NCBI GenBank assembly: GCA_947258735.1
Contig: CAMYJJ010000028.1
Span: forward strand, 1-18,774
Direction: 5' to 3'
Length of the DNA stretch: 18,774 nt
DNA from: Thermodesulfovibrionia bacterium
GTDB taxonomy: Bacteria > Nitrospirota > Thermodesulfovibrionia > UBA6902
Part shown: piece by piece, positions 1 to 6,491 of the stretch
Layout: each line of letters opens with the position of its first letter
Position numbering within the stretch: position 1 is the stretch's first letter
Program-made: the position numbers and the translations under genes
Notes under the pieces: generated by a model
Told to the model about the DNA's origin: nothing
Databases searched by the model: none
What the model saw: only the letters and a program-made list of their open reading frames with translations

Positions 1-617
1 AAAAAATAACTGTCCATAAAAAAGTAGATAACAAGCAGAATCACAGCTACAAATATCATTTGATAAAACAGGTTGAATGTCCAGAAGAAAGGGACTCCTC
101 TCAGAAACCCCAGAAACAGCGGCGGATCACCGAGCGGAGTAAGCGAGCCGCCCACGTTTGCAACAAGGAAAATAAAAAAAACAACCATGAACGTTCTGTT
201 CTTCCGGTGGCTGTTTGCCCTCAGAAAAGGTCTTATCAGTAACATTGAGGCCCCTGTAGTACCCATCCACGAAGCAAGAACTGTCCCTATGATCAGAATA
301 GTTGTGTTCACCACAGGCGTCCCAACCAGAGTTCCCCTCAGGAGGATATTACCTGATACGGTATAGAGCGCTGTTAACAGAATGACAAAAGGGACATAGT
401 CAGCCATAACAATATGAAGAAACTCATGGACCGCCTGTCCCTTATAGAGAATGGTAAATGGAATGAGTGCAGCTAGTGACCAGAATACTGAAACCTTGCC
501 AAAGTGATTATGCCAGAGTTTGGGTGCAAAAAGCGGGAACAGGGCTATAGACAGGAGCATTCCTGCAAAAGGGAGCGTGCTCCACAACGATAGTATTTCT
601 CCAAGATCAGCGTGCAT
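1..617 (-). CDS. CitMHS-like Na+/H+ antiporter, 3' part cut by window edge
   Basis: The frame runs open from an ATG at 617 to the left window edge, giving 205 residues plus part of a codon; the C-terminus is missing. The protein is very hydrophobic, with about six membrane segments in this part. Two conserved stretches stand out: GTTGASMLLIRP at residues 119-130 and NVGGSLTPLGDPPLFLG at 154-170. These are characteristic of the CitMHS/'sodium:proton antiporter' branch of the ion transporter superfamily, whose members move cations or carboxylates across the inner membrane. The ATG at 617 is the only good start, because an in-frame stop lies shortly upstream. Its Shine-Dalgarno is weak (AAAGCGA). 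It is the last gene of the leftward block but is separated from the 65-residue gene by a 327-bp gap holding a repeat, so it may have its own promoter. The family call is fairly safe; the substrate is not. Confidence 0.8.
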   Translation of the reverse strand, partial: MHADLGEILSLWSTLPFAGMLLSIALFPLFAPKLWHNHFGKVSVFWSLAALIPFTILYKGQAVHEFLHIVMADYVPFVILLTALYTVSGNILLRGTLVGTPVVNTTILIIGTVLASWMGTTGASMLLIRPFLRANSHRKNRTFMVVFFIFLVANVGGSLTPLGDPPLFLGFLRGVPFFWTFNLFYQMIFVAVILLVIYFFMDSYF

Positions 618-944
618 GGTTTGATCGCTTTTACTCTGTATATAAACTTCTGTTCATTGTTATGTCATGCCCGAAGTCAGTAATCGGGCATCCAGGTTGT
701 CTTGAAAAGCCTGGATTCCGGCTTAAGGACTGCCGGAATGACAAACATTCAAATCAATTATATACACAGCAACTCATAAGATGAAATTATTTATAAAGGC
801 AGATTATAACATTTATAATGTATCAGGTTGTGTGAGCCCGACTACAACCAGGATAACGATACACTTCCCCAGACTGAATCACGTTTATTGAGCTGTGTCA
901 GGTTCACCTTAATAATCCTCGACCGACCCAATAAGTTCCCCGAA
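618..944. other. Gene-free stretch around a hairpin repeat
   Basis: This gap holds the three-hairpin repeat at 661-746 and otherwise only AT-rich sequence (747-830), in which I see no convincing promoter or RNA. A plus-strand reading frame from 828 has no ribosome binding site and lies opposite the 65-residue gene, so I do not consider it coding. The stretch separates two leftward genes and could hold the promoter of the antiporter gene. Confidence 0.6.
661..746. repeat. Three abutting hairpins inside a terminal inverted repeat (MITE/REP-like)
   Basis: Three perfect stems follow one another directly. ATGCCCG (667-673) pairs with CGGGCAT (685-691). ATCCAGG (690-696) pairs with CCTGGAT (710-716). 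ATTCCGGC (715-722) pairs with GCCGGAAT (732-739). An outer pair, TGTCAT (663-668) and ATGACA (738-743), closes the whole as a cloverleaf-like figure. The right end CCGGAATGACA is typical of dispersed non-coding repeats found in intergenic regions of many bacteria. Only one copy is present in the window, so dispersal in this genome is inferred. Position between two genes of the same strand also allows a role as an mRNA processing or termination structure. Confidence 0.75.
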
Positions 945-1142
945 TTACTCCATGAAATGAGACATGATGATTATGATGCCGAGCCCTATCAAGAGCGATA
1001 TGACATGTGCCGCAACGGGGAGAACCTTGTTCAACATATACTGCTTTATTTTCTCGTTAAGCAGGCTTTGTTTTTTACCGGTATCGGAAGGGATTATTTC
1101 GCTGCCATCTAATATGAGTGCTTCTTCTCCTTCGTATTGCAT
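945..1142 (-). CDS. Small membrane protein with one C-terminal helix, 65 aa
   Basis: I do not recognise the family. I chose the ATG at 1142, shorter than the longest open frame, because GAGGAGG sits nine bases before it, a near-perfect ribosome binding site. The N-terminal 30 residues are acidic to mixed (EGEEALILDGSEI). Residues about 40-61 form one hydrophobic helix (VLPVAAHVISLLIGLGIIII) ending only four residues before the stop, so it looks tail-anchored with the N-terminus in the cytoplasm. It follows the universal stress protein gene by 99 bp on the same strand, with a stem-loop between. A role beside the transporters and stress proteins of this block is possible but is inference. Confidence 0.65.
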   Translation of the reverse strand: MQYEGEEALILDGSEIIPSDTGKKQSLLNEKIKQYMLNKVLPVAAHVISLLIGLGIIIIMSHFME

Positions 1143-1167
1143 GTTTTCCTCCTCATATATGCTTTTA

Positions 1168-1191
1168 GCCCTGCAACGTGTTCCACAGGGC
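1168..1191 (-). other. Stem-loop before the 65-residue gene
   Basis: GCCCTG (1168-1173) and CAGGGC (1186-1191) form a 6-bp GC-rich stem with a 12-base loop, between the universal stress protein gene and the 65-residue gene. No T-tract follows on the minus strand, so it is a poor intrinsic terminator. It may instead stabilise or partly separate the two messages. Confidence 0.35.
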
Positions 1192-1241
1192 CGAAGACTC
1201 ATTAGCATAATTTTATTACTGTAATCATCATGTGAATATCG

Positions 1242-2096
1242 CTAATGATGGATTACCATCACCGGGCATGTTGAAAATCCAATCACCTTTTCTGTAACGC
1301 TGCCCATGACCAGCCTTTTTAAACCTGTTCTTCCGTGGCTGCCCATGAATATCATGTCAGCATGCTTTTCTTCAGCCGTCTCCACAATCTTTTGATATGG
1401 CTCCCCTTCCCTGACAATGATCTCTGATTTTATATTCAGGGTTTCCGCACTCTTCCTTACCTCTTCAAGTATTGATTGAGCTTTATTAACCATCCTGTCA
1501 ACTGCATGAGGGACCTGAGCATAAAACTCATCATTCACATCCACAACTGAAACAGCAGTTATTCGTGCGCCGTAAGATGCTGCAAAATCCATAGCATGCT
1601 GCACTGCAGTTTCACAGGAGTGAGAATTATCAACTGCAAGAAGTATATTTCCCCATTGGACTGTTGAATCTCTCGGTACCACGAGAACGTCTTTTTTGGT
1701 ATAGCCAATCACCCGTGAAGTAACACTTCCCATAAGCATTCTTTCAAACTGATGAATCCCGCGTCTCCCCATAACAATAAGATCACAATTTTCAGCATCA
1801 GCCACATCAACGATTTTTTCATAGGCCTGACCCTGTTCTACATTTGTTATGATCGCTGCCCCTGCTGTATCAGCTATTTCCTTGGCTTCAGCAATCAGTT
1901 TTTCTGAAGAACCCTCCAGAACACTTTTGATATCGCTCACACCTATAATCTCAAGGTCACCTTCATAAGGCGGCAGTACTACAAGCACCCGAATCCAGGC
2001 CTTTTCTGTTTCCTGGAACCTGATTGCCTGCTTCAGGGCATTTTTGCTGGATTCAGAGCCATCAAAGGCAACTAGTATTTTCTTATACGTACCCAC
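1242..2096 (-). CDS. Tandem-domain universal stress protein (UspA superfamily)
   Basis: This 284-residue protein contains two UspA domains, about residues 4-141 and 146-284, each starting with a typical strand (KKILVAFDGSE and GNILLAVDNSH). Both carry the ATP-binding pattern Gx2Gx9G(S/T): GRRGIHQFERMLMGS in the first and GSHGRTGLKRLVMGS in the second. ATP binding is therefore expected in both, which makes it a nucleotide-dependent cytoplasmic stress factor of unknown partner. The start codon is GTG at 2096. AGGAGG lies eight bases before it, inside the last codons of the TauE-like gene (K-E-V-stop), and only three bases separate the two genes. This is a clear sign of one message and likely translational coupling. 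The family call is secure; the physiological role is not, but the position suggests protection tied to membrane transport stress. Confidence 0.93.
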   Translation of the reverse strand: MGTYKKILVAFDGSESSKNALKQAIRFQETEKAWIRVLVVLPPYEGDLEIIGVSDIKSVLEGSSEKLIAEAKEIADTAGAAIITNVEQGQAYEKIVDVADAENCDLIVMGRRGIHQFERMLMGSVTSRVIGYTKKDVLVVPRDSTVQWGNILLAVDNSHSCETAVQHAMDFAASYGARITAVSVVDVNDEFYAQVPHAVDRMVNKAQSILEEVRKSAETLNIKSEIIVREGEPYQKIVETAEEKHADMIFMGSHGRTGLKRLVMGSVTEKVIGFSTCPVMVIHH

Positions 2097-2099
2097 GTA

Positions 2100-3467
2100 T
2101 TAAACCTCCTTAGTTGAAGCTGTTTCCTCGGCTAAAATAACTTCCTCTGTTAATGCTACATCCACTATCTCTTCCTGTTTGGCAGCGGCCATACCCTTTA
2201 TCATGGCTGCAGTAATGATTATGCCTGCTGCACCGAGAGCTAATATGAGGGCCCAAAAGCTTATCCCGTTCAGAAGAGTCGCGGTACCCGGATCTAGTGC
2301 TTCCTTCCATCCAAGATCAGCTAAATAGCCGGGAATCTTGGCCCCCCTGCTTACAGCAACGATCAGCATAACCGAAGACATAACAAGCTTGATTGTATAA
2401 TCCTTCACATATGTGGTTCCGAGAGCGCCAAGCTGAACGCCGATGAGCGATGCAGACAGGATCAGTAGAGTAAGTCTTATATCAACCAGACCGCTTAATG
2501 CCCACTGAAATGAACCCCAGGCACCCATGATAAAGGCTATCAGCAATTCGGTCGCGCTTGCTACAATGGCTGAAGCTCCACATATGTATATCATGCCCGG
2601 CACGCCGATAAATCCGCCTACGGCAATGGTTGCTGCGAGCATCCCGGTTGCGAGACCTACAGGCAGCGTAACCCATGCAGAAAGTTTAAAACCCGCTGTC
2701 TTGAAGTGTATCATCGGCGGAATATTGATCTTTTGCATTTTCATGGCAAATTTTGCAGTAATATCTTCTGTGCCGCTTTTTGACGTTTTGAAGGCATCAC
2801 GCAGGACATATGTCCCTACCACTATCAGTGTAATAACAAAGACGAGACTTACATAGAGATTTGAGCCTGCATTACCCCATGCATTCAGAATGAATTTCTG
2901 AATATATATGCCGATCTGAACGCCTACAATTGCAGACCCTGCCATGACAAGTCCCAGTTTAACATCCACCTGGCCGTATTTATATCGTTTGTAAGCTCCC
3001 ACCATCGCCTTCGGAAATTTATGGCACATGTTACTGGCAACGGCAATCGCACCCGGAACACCCAGAGACATCATGGCAGGAGTAAGAACGAATGCCCCGC
3101 CGGATCCAATGAATCCGCTCAAAAGCCCCCCAACCAATCCTACTACAATAAGGGCGATTACCCTGGATACAGTAAGGCTAAGGAACATAACTTCCGAAGT
3201 CTTGATAAAGGTCTGCCCATTGTGTTCTTCAAAAGTCATCATAACTTTACTGTTTAATGTAATATCGTCAGCCTTGACCTCTCCCAGCATGTACGTCACA
3301 GGCTGATCCGAGTCATTGGCCTTAAAGAGGGCTGTTCCTGCTGCTGCATCAACCTCAAGGAAGACACCCTTCTTGAAATTCTTTGGCGGCGGGCCTCCTG
3401 CAAAGGCGGCGGTTGCCAGCGGAAGAATCATAAGTACAATCAGAATAATCGCTGCAATCCTTCTCAT
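2100..3467 (-). CDS. TauE/SafE-family exporter with N-terminal extracytoplasmic domain
   Basis: I chose the ATG at 3467 (455 aa) because GGAG lies 11 bases upstream and the product then begins with a clean signal sequence (MRRIAAIILIVLMILPLATAAFAGG). Residues about 25-95 form a small soluble, probably beta-rich domain (FKKGVFLEVDAAAGTALF), which should face the periplasm. From about 100 onward come eight or so membrane helices with the family's glycine-rich GFIGSGGAF (118-126), SNMCHKFPKA (145-154) and a second half repeat (TGMLAATIAVGGFIGVPG). TauE/SafE proteins export sulfite, sulfoacetate or related anions. Typical members have about 250-300 residues, so this one is extended at both ends, with a C-terminal acidic tail (EEIVDVALTEEV). 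It is co-transcribed with the 81-residue gene and the universal stress protein. The substrate is unknown. Confidence 0.87.
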   Translation of the reverse strand: MRRIAAIILIVLMILPLATAAFAGGPPPKNFKKGVFLEVDAAAGTALFKANDSDQPVTYMLGEVKADDITLNSKVMMTFEEHNGQTFIKTSEVMFLSLTVSRVIALIVVGLVGGLLSGFIGSGGAFVLTPAMMSLGVPGAIAVASNMCHKFPKAMVGAYKRYKYGQVDVKLGLVMAGSAIVGVQIGIYIQKFILNAWGNAGSNLYVSLVFVITLIVVGTYVLRDAFKTSKSGTEDITAKFAMKMQKINIPPMIHFKTAGFKLSAWVTLPVGLATGMLAATIAVGGFIGVPGMIYICGASAIVASATELLIAFIMGAWGSFQWALSGLVDIRLTLLILSASLIGVQLGALGTTYVKDYTIKLVMSSVMLIVAVSRGAKIPGYLADLGWKEALDPGTATLLNGISFWALILALGAAGIIITAAMIKGMAAAKQEEIVDVALTEEVILAEETASTKEV

Positions 3468-3501
3468 GTTAAAACCATCTCCTTTCATAATTGCTGAAAT
3501 A

Positions 3502-3747
3502 TTATTTGTCATTTGTTTTGCTCTTTTTTGCTTCAAGTCCGAGTACTCCTAACAGATTGCTGCCGAATGTGCCGTGCATAAAGGAAAACCAGAATGCTGT
3601 TATTATCGGGTATACTGAATAATATCCACCTTTTGTGTAGGTATCAGTCACCCATCCCTCATTCGAAAACAGAATACTATATGAAGCCAAAGATATTACG
3701 CCAAAAATAATAGTCTGAATATATGGTTTCTTCTTTTTTTGTGACAT
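3502..3747 (-). CDS. Small two-helix membrane protein, 81 aa
   Basis: I cannot name a family. The protein begins with a basic stretch (MSQKKKKPY), then a hydrophobic helix at about 11-28 (TIIFGVISLASYSILF), a polar loop rich in tyrosine and glycine (TDTYTKGGYYSVYP), a second helix at about 47-67 (ITAFWFSFMHGTFGSNLLGVLGL) and a basic tail. A strong ribosome binding site (AAAGGAG) precedes the ATG. It sits 34 bp before the TauE/SafE-like gene and 22 bp after the 159-residue UspA-like gene, so it is clearly inside the operon. Such a placement suggests an accessory subunit of the exporter, which is inference. Confidence 0.75.
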   Translation of the reverse strand: MSQKKKKPYIQTIIFGVISLASYSILFSNEGWVTDTYTKGGYYSVYPIITAFWFSFMHGTFGSNLLGVLGLEAKKSKTNDK

Positions 3748-3769
3748 GTTTTTCTCCTTTATAATTTAC

Positions 3770-4249
3770 TTATATTTTTCCAAGTTCAGAAACGACAACA
3801 AGAGGGCAACTCAGACTTTTCCATGCATCAGACATCTTCTCGCTCGTTCTGCTGCAGTCAATATCCAGATTTTCAGATGACTCTATCACTACAAATAGTA
3901 TCCCCTTATTAACATTTGTATGGTCGATGATTTGATTTCTCAGGCACCCTATCCTCTTTGTCAATGTACATGTGATGCCTTCCCTGGTAAGATCCTCCAT
4001 AACTTTGCCAATTACTGGTGTTATCCCTTTTTTTGAAGAAATGCAGAGAATATCAAGGCTGGCTCCAATCCTTCTGCATATATTCATTGCATATTTCAAA
4101 GCCTGTCTGTCAGGCTGGTTTTCCTTTGTTGCAAAAAGAACCTTTCCCCTGTTATCGAGAAACTCTCTGGCTGTGTTAAATTCACCTGCCTCAGCAAAAG
4201 TAACTGCCGACATAAGATCATCAAATTTCTTCTGGAATTTACCCATCAT
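3770..4249 (-). CDS. FAE-motif protein fused to a UspA-like domain, 159 aa
   Basis: Residues 15-31 (AVTFAEAGEFNTAREFL) match the motif found twice in the 100-residue gene upstream. From about residue 36 the protein has the layout of a UspA/adenine-nucleotide alpha-hydrolase fold: a first strand (KVLFATKENQPDRQALKYA), a second (GASLDILCISS), and a last strand (CPLVVVSELGKI). The usual Gx2Gx9G nucleotide signature is absent, so ATP binding is doubtful. The double ATG (4249 and 4246) follows GAGGG very closely; the second ATG has the better spacing, so the true start could be 4246. It lies 157 bp downstream of the 100-residue gene and 22 bp before the 81-residue membrane gene. It may be a cytoplasmic sensor or adaptor of the operon, but its activity is unknown. 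Confidence 0.8.
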   Translation of the reverse strand: MMGKFQKKFDDLMSAVTFAEAGEFNTAREFLDNRGKVLFATKENQPDRQALKYAMNICRRIGASLDILCISSKKGITPVIGKVMEDLTREGITCTLTKRIGCLRNQIIDHTNVNKGILFVVIESSENLDIDCSRTSEKMSDAWKSLSCPLVVVSELGKI

Positions 4250-4303
4250 ACCCTCTATATATGTGCCCTCATACGTTTATGTATTTCCTGTCTGTTCTCA
4301 TTA

Positions 4304-4320
4304 GATTGATATTCTCAATC
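4304..4320. promoter_or_regulatory. Short palindrome upstream of the 159-residue gene
   Basis: GATTGA (4304-4309) and TCAATC (4315-4320) are perfect inverted arms with a 5-bp spacer, about 55 bp before the start of the 159-residue gene. The size fits a dimeric regulator site, but it may be chance in AT-rich DNA. It overlaps the end of the decayed FAE-motif reading frame. Confidence 0.25.
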
Positions 4321-4423
4321 CGAAACACATGTAATACTTCCATGGATTTTTAACATTTCAATTTCGCTGGCTTCTGCAATGGCAACAGCATCAAATATAT
4401 TTTCAATCAGGCATATTTTTCAT
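4315..4423 (-). pseudogene. Decayed copy of the FAE-motif gene
   Basis: Directly after the 100-residue gene, and overlapping its stop codon, a minus-strand start (ATGAAAAAT at 4423-4415) is followed, after a one-base frame slip near 4411, by a frame open to a TGA at 4315. It reads LIENIFDAVAIAEASEIEML. This aligns with residues 7-26 of the 100-residue protein (KIENSFAAVAFAEEGEFETA), sharing IEN, F, AVA, AE and two of the acidic positions. The first frame after the ATG stops after six codons. I read this as a shortened, frameshifted duplicate of the motif gene. An alternative is a programmed slip or a coincidence of a short frame, but agreement at about ten of twenty positions in the right location argues against chance. 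Confidence 0.6.
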
Positions 4424-4709
4424 AAAAATTTACCAGCCTGCCTTTGAGATCATCTTTTGCTGTTTTCAGCTTCGTTTCTATTTCCTGCAATATCTCACGT
4501 GCTATTTCAGACTCTCCATCTTCGGCAAAGGCAATAGCCATGGCAGTGAGATTGTCAATAGTGATATCAACATCATTTTTCAGTTTTTTTACGGTGCCGG
4601 TAAATGACATGTCATCATTCAGTATCTCCCGTGCCGTTTCGAATTCACCTTCTTCTGCAAATGCCACTGCAGCAAATGAATTCTCAATTTTCTGTATAAA
4701 TTTCTTCAT
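4407..4709 (-). CDS. Protein with two FAE motifs, 100 aa
   Basis: This small, charged, probably all-helical soluble protein carries two copies of one motif, AVAFAEEGEFETAREIL at residues 14-30 and AIAFAEDGESEIAREIL at 57-73, each followed by an amphipathic helix. The arrangement resembles two helical hairpins, as in repeat-type scaffold proteins, though no standard repeat signature is obvious. No membrane segment or signal peptide is visible. AGGAGG lies six bases before the ATG. Upstream is a sigma-54 promoter-like site with an estimated 26-base leader, so this is the promoter-proximal gene of the leftward operon. I do not know a function. The same motif fused to a UspA-like domain in the next gene suggests that the two proteins interact or respond to the same stress. 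Confidence 0.8.
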   Translation of the reverse strand: MKKFIQKIENSFAAVAFAEEGEFETAREILNDDMSFTGTVKKLKNDVDITIDNLTAMAIAFAEDGESEIAREILQEIETKLKTAKDDLKGRLVNFYEKYA

Positions 4710-4745
4710 GTGTTCCTCCTTTTAATTTATTTTCGATTTCATAAT

Positions 4746-4761
4746 TGCATTTCCCATGCCA
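4746..4761 (-). promoter_or_regulatory. Sigma-54 promoter of the FAE-motif operon
   Basis: On the minus strand the site reads TGGCAT-GGGAA-ATGCA, against the consensus TGGCAC-N5-TTGCW. The GG and GC pairs have the required 10-bp gap between them. Transcription would begin near 4735, giving a leader of about 26 bases that includes the AGGAGG before the 100-residue gene. A sigma-54 activator is encoded immediately to the right (6492-7853), and a candidate upstream activator site lies about 107 bp upstream of the predicted start. Confidence 0.7.
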
Positions 4762-4836
4762 GAAGTATTTTCTTAGAGCAACCACTTGTTATTAAAGAGT
4801 ATTTAAATTTACCCGCAAAATTAGATTGCGTAATCT

Positions 4837-4847
4837 TATGTTGCATA
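4837..4847 (-). promoter_or_regulatory. TATGCAACATA site, candidate enhancer for the sigma-54 promoter
   Basis: TATGTTGCATA on the plus strand is the exact reverse complement of the 11-bp site at 5017-5027. Its centre is about 107 bp upstream of the start predicted for the leftward sigma-54 promoter, within the usual range for NtrC-type activator sites. Binding by the adjacent activator is inference. Confidence 0.5.
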
Positions 4848-5016
4848 ATGAAATATAAAAGCATCCTGAAACATATAAATACCTGTTAATTGCTTAATTA
4901 ATTAGTAAGATAGCTTATATTCTGCATATCCATCAGATTAAATAAGATATATTGCAATTTTAAACAAGACTTATATATTTGAAACGTAAAATTTAATTAT
5001 ATTATTTAATCAATTT

Positions 5017-5056
5017 TATGCAACATATCTAGAGGTTCTTATTGCAATATGCAACA
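5017..5056 (+). promoter_or_regulatory. Two TATGCAACA sites 31 bp apart
   Basis: TATGCAACATA at 5017-5027 and TATGCAACA at 5048-5056 lie in the same orientation with start points 31 bp apart, close to three helical turns. The second fills the spacer of the kinase promoter, so a protein bound there should block RNA polymerase. The arrangement fits autoregulation of the two-component genes. Confidence 0.5.
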
Positions 5057-5070
5057 CTCTCTGTTATGAT
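5042..5070 (+). promoter_or_regulatory. Sigma-70-type promoter of the kinase/activator operon
   Basis: TTGCAA (5042-5047) and TATGAT (5065-5070) are separated by 17 bp. The -10 box ends only six bases before the kinase ATG, so the message would start at or next to the start codon and be leaderless. No Shine-Dalgarno sequence lies before the ATG, which agrees with this. Confidence 0.5.
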
Positions 5071-5076
5071 AGCCGC

Positions 5077-6477
5077 ATGATAAAGCGGCCCGAAAGTCTT
5101 AAACAGAAACTGGTGTTCATATATGCTGTCACGCTCATATTGATGTTCGGCATTATTCTGGTCAATTGGTATAACCTGAGAAACGTCGAGAAGATGGTTG
5201 AATCAGGGGAGATAATCTCTGATCTTTTCGACACCGCACTGGAGGTAAGAAGGTTTGAGAAAAATTACTTTTTATATAATACAGAAGAAGATTACCAGGA
5301 GCTATCCAGTTATCTTAATAAAGCGGAATCTCTTTTAGATGTCAACAGGAGACAGTTCGCCCTCTTTGCAAGCAGCAGTACCATTTCCGAATTAAACACC
5401 AATATCTCCGATTACAGGACGGCGCTTGAGTCTGTACATACGATAAAGAACAGGCAAAGCAATATGGCCATGAGGACACGGATAAGAGACCTGGGAAGGC
5501 AGATCGTGGACTCTACCGAGAATATATCACGCACAGAGAGAAGGACCATGCAGGTCACACTTCAGTCCTCCCGACTTGCCTTCATAGCTTCGATAACCCT
5601 CTTCAGCCTGGCAGGCATTATTGGAGGCGCAATATTTTATAACAGGCTCATAAAAATGCTGCGGATACTCGAGGGACACATGAACAAAGTTGCACACGGC
5701 GAATTCTCGCCGATGCCGGTTGAATTCGATGACCGGGAACTTATCTCCCTTAACAGGGCCTTTAACAGGATGCTGCATGAACTGGAGGAACGGAAAATGT
5801 ACATGGTCCAATCCGAAAAACTGGCATCCATGGGAACACTTCTCTTCGGGGTCGCGCATGAACTGAACAACCCGTTATCCAACATATCGACATCATGCCA
5901 GATACTGAAGGAAGAGATCGAAGAAGGCAACAATACATTAACCATTGAACTGCTCGACCAGATAGATCAGGAGACGGACCGGACAAAAAGCATCATCAAA
6001 TCTTTGCTGGACTATTCAAAGAAGAGGGCAAAAGAGAACATCAATCTTATGAAGGTGGTCGATGAAACCATACGTTTCATAAAAGGAGAAGTGCCCACAA
6101 AGGTCGAACTCTCTGTCTCTATCCCCAAAGACATAATGGTCTTCGCTGACAGACAGCTGATCCAGCAGGCGCTTCTTAATCTTATCAAGAACGGAATCGA
6201 TGCAATTCCCAGGCAGGGAAAGGTTTCTGTTTCAGCACATTACATCAATCATAATGAAAGTGTAGTAATTGAGATAAAAGATTCAGGCACCGGTATGGAC
6301 AGCGGGATGGTCTCCAATATATTCGACCCGTTCTTTACCACAAAGGAATCAAGTAAGGGTTACGGACTTGGACTCTTTATTGTCCATAATATTATAGAAG
6401 AACATAAGGGATCGATAATGGTAGACAGCGAACCCGGCTTCGGGACCGTTTTTACCATCGAACTCCCATCAAAATAG
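5077..6477 (+). CDS. Membrane sensor histidine kinase, NtrB-like
   Basis: The 466-residue protein has one membrane helix at 11-30, a helical sensor region (about 31-165) with the stretch LEVRRFEKNYFLY typical of four-helix-bundle sensor domains, a second helix at 168-188 and a HAMP region (about 189-240). The transmitter follows: H261 in the H-box (GVAHELNNPLSNI), N-box NLIKNGIDAI (368-377), G1 box DSGTGM (402-407), F box FDPFF (416-420) and G2 box GYGLGL (428-433). All catalytic parts are present, so it should phosphorylate the regulator encoded 14 bp downstream. The start has no ribosome binding site, but any later ATG would cut the first helix, so I keep it and suggest a leaderless message. 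The signal is unknown; the adjacent sigma-54 operon suggests a membrane, ion or anion stress. Confidence 0.92.
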   Translation: MIKRPESLKQKLVFIYAVTLILMFGIILVNWYNLRNVEKMVESGEIISDLFDTALEVRRFEKNYFLYNTEEDYQELSSYLNKAESLLDVNRRQFALFASSSTISELNTNISDYRTALESVHTIKNRQSNMAMRTRIRDLGRQIVDSTENISRTERRTMQVTLQSSRLAFIASITLFSLAGIIGGAIFYNRLIKMLRILEGHMNKVAHGEFSPMPVEFDDRELISLNRAFNRMLHELEERKMYMVQSEKLASMGTLLFGVAHELNNPLSNISTSCQILKEEIEEGNNTLTIELLDQIDQETDRTKSIIKSLLDYSKKRAKENINLMKVVDETIRFIKGEVPTKVELSVSIPKDIMVFADRQLIQQALLNLIKNGIDAIPRQGKVSVSAHYINHNESVVIEIKDSGTGMDSGMVSNIFDPFFTTKESSKGYGLGLFIVHNIIEEHKGSIMVDSEPGFGTVFTIELPSK

Positions 6478-6491
6478 CATGAGAGGATAAC

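Larger units (their letters stand above)
4710..5076. other. Divergent AT-rich regulatory region
   Basis: The 367 bp between the leftward FAE-motif operon and the rightward kinase hold no reading frame I trust. They contain a sigma-54 site facing left (4746-4761), three TATGCAACA sites, two ATTGCAAT palindromes (4951-4958 and 5041-5048) and a sigma-70-type promoter facing right (5042-5070). The DNA between about 4850 and 5010 is strikingly AT-rich, which would favour bending between distant sites. Confidence 0.7.

Noticed and set aside
60..366. Two plus-strand frames at the left edge
   Set aside because: They lie opposite the antiporter gene, whose conserved motifs are unmistakable; their translations are of low complexity and basic.
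828..1112. Plus-strand frame of 94 codons
   Set aside because: No ribosome binding site, and it runs opposite the 65-residue minus-strand gene, which has a near-perfect one and a clear membrane helix.
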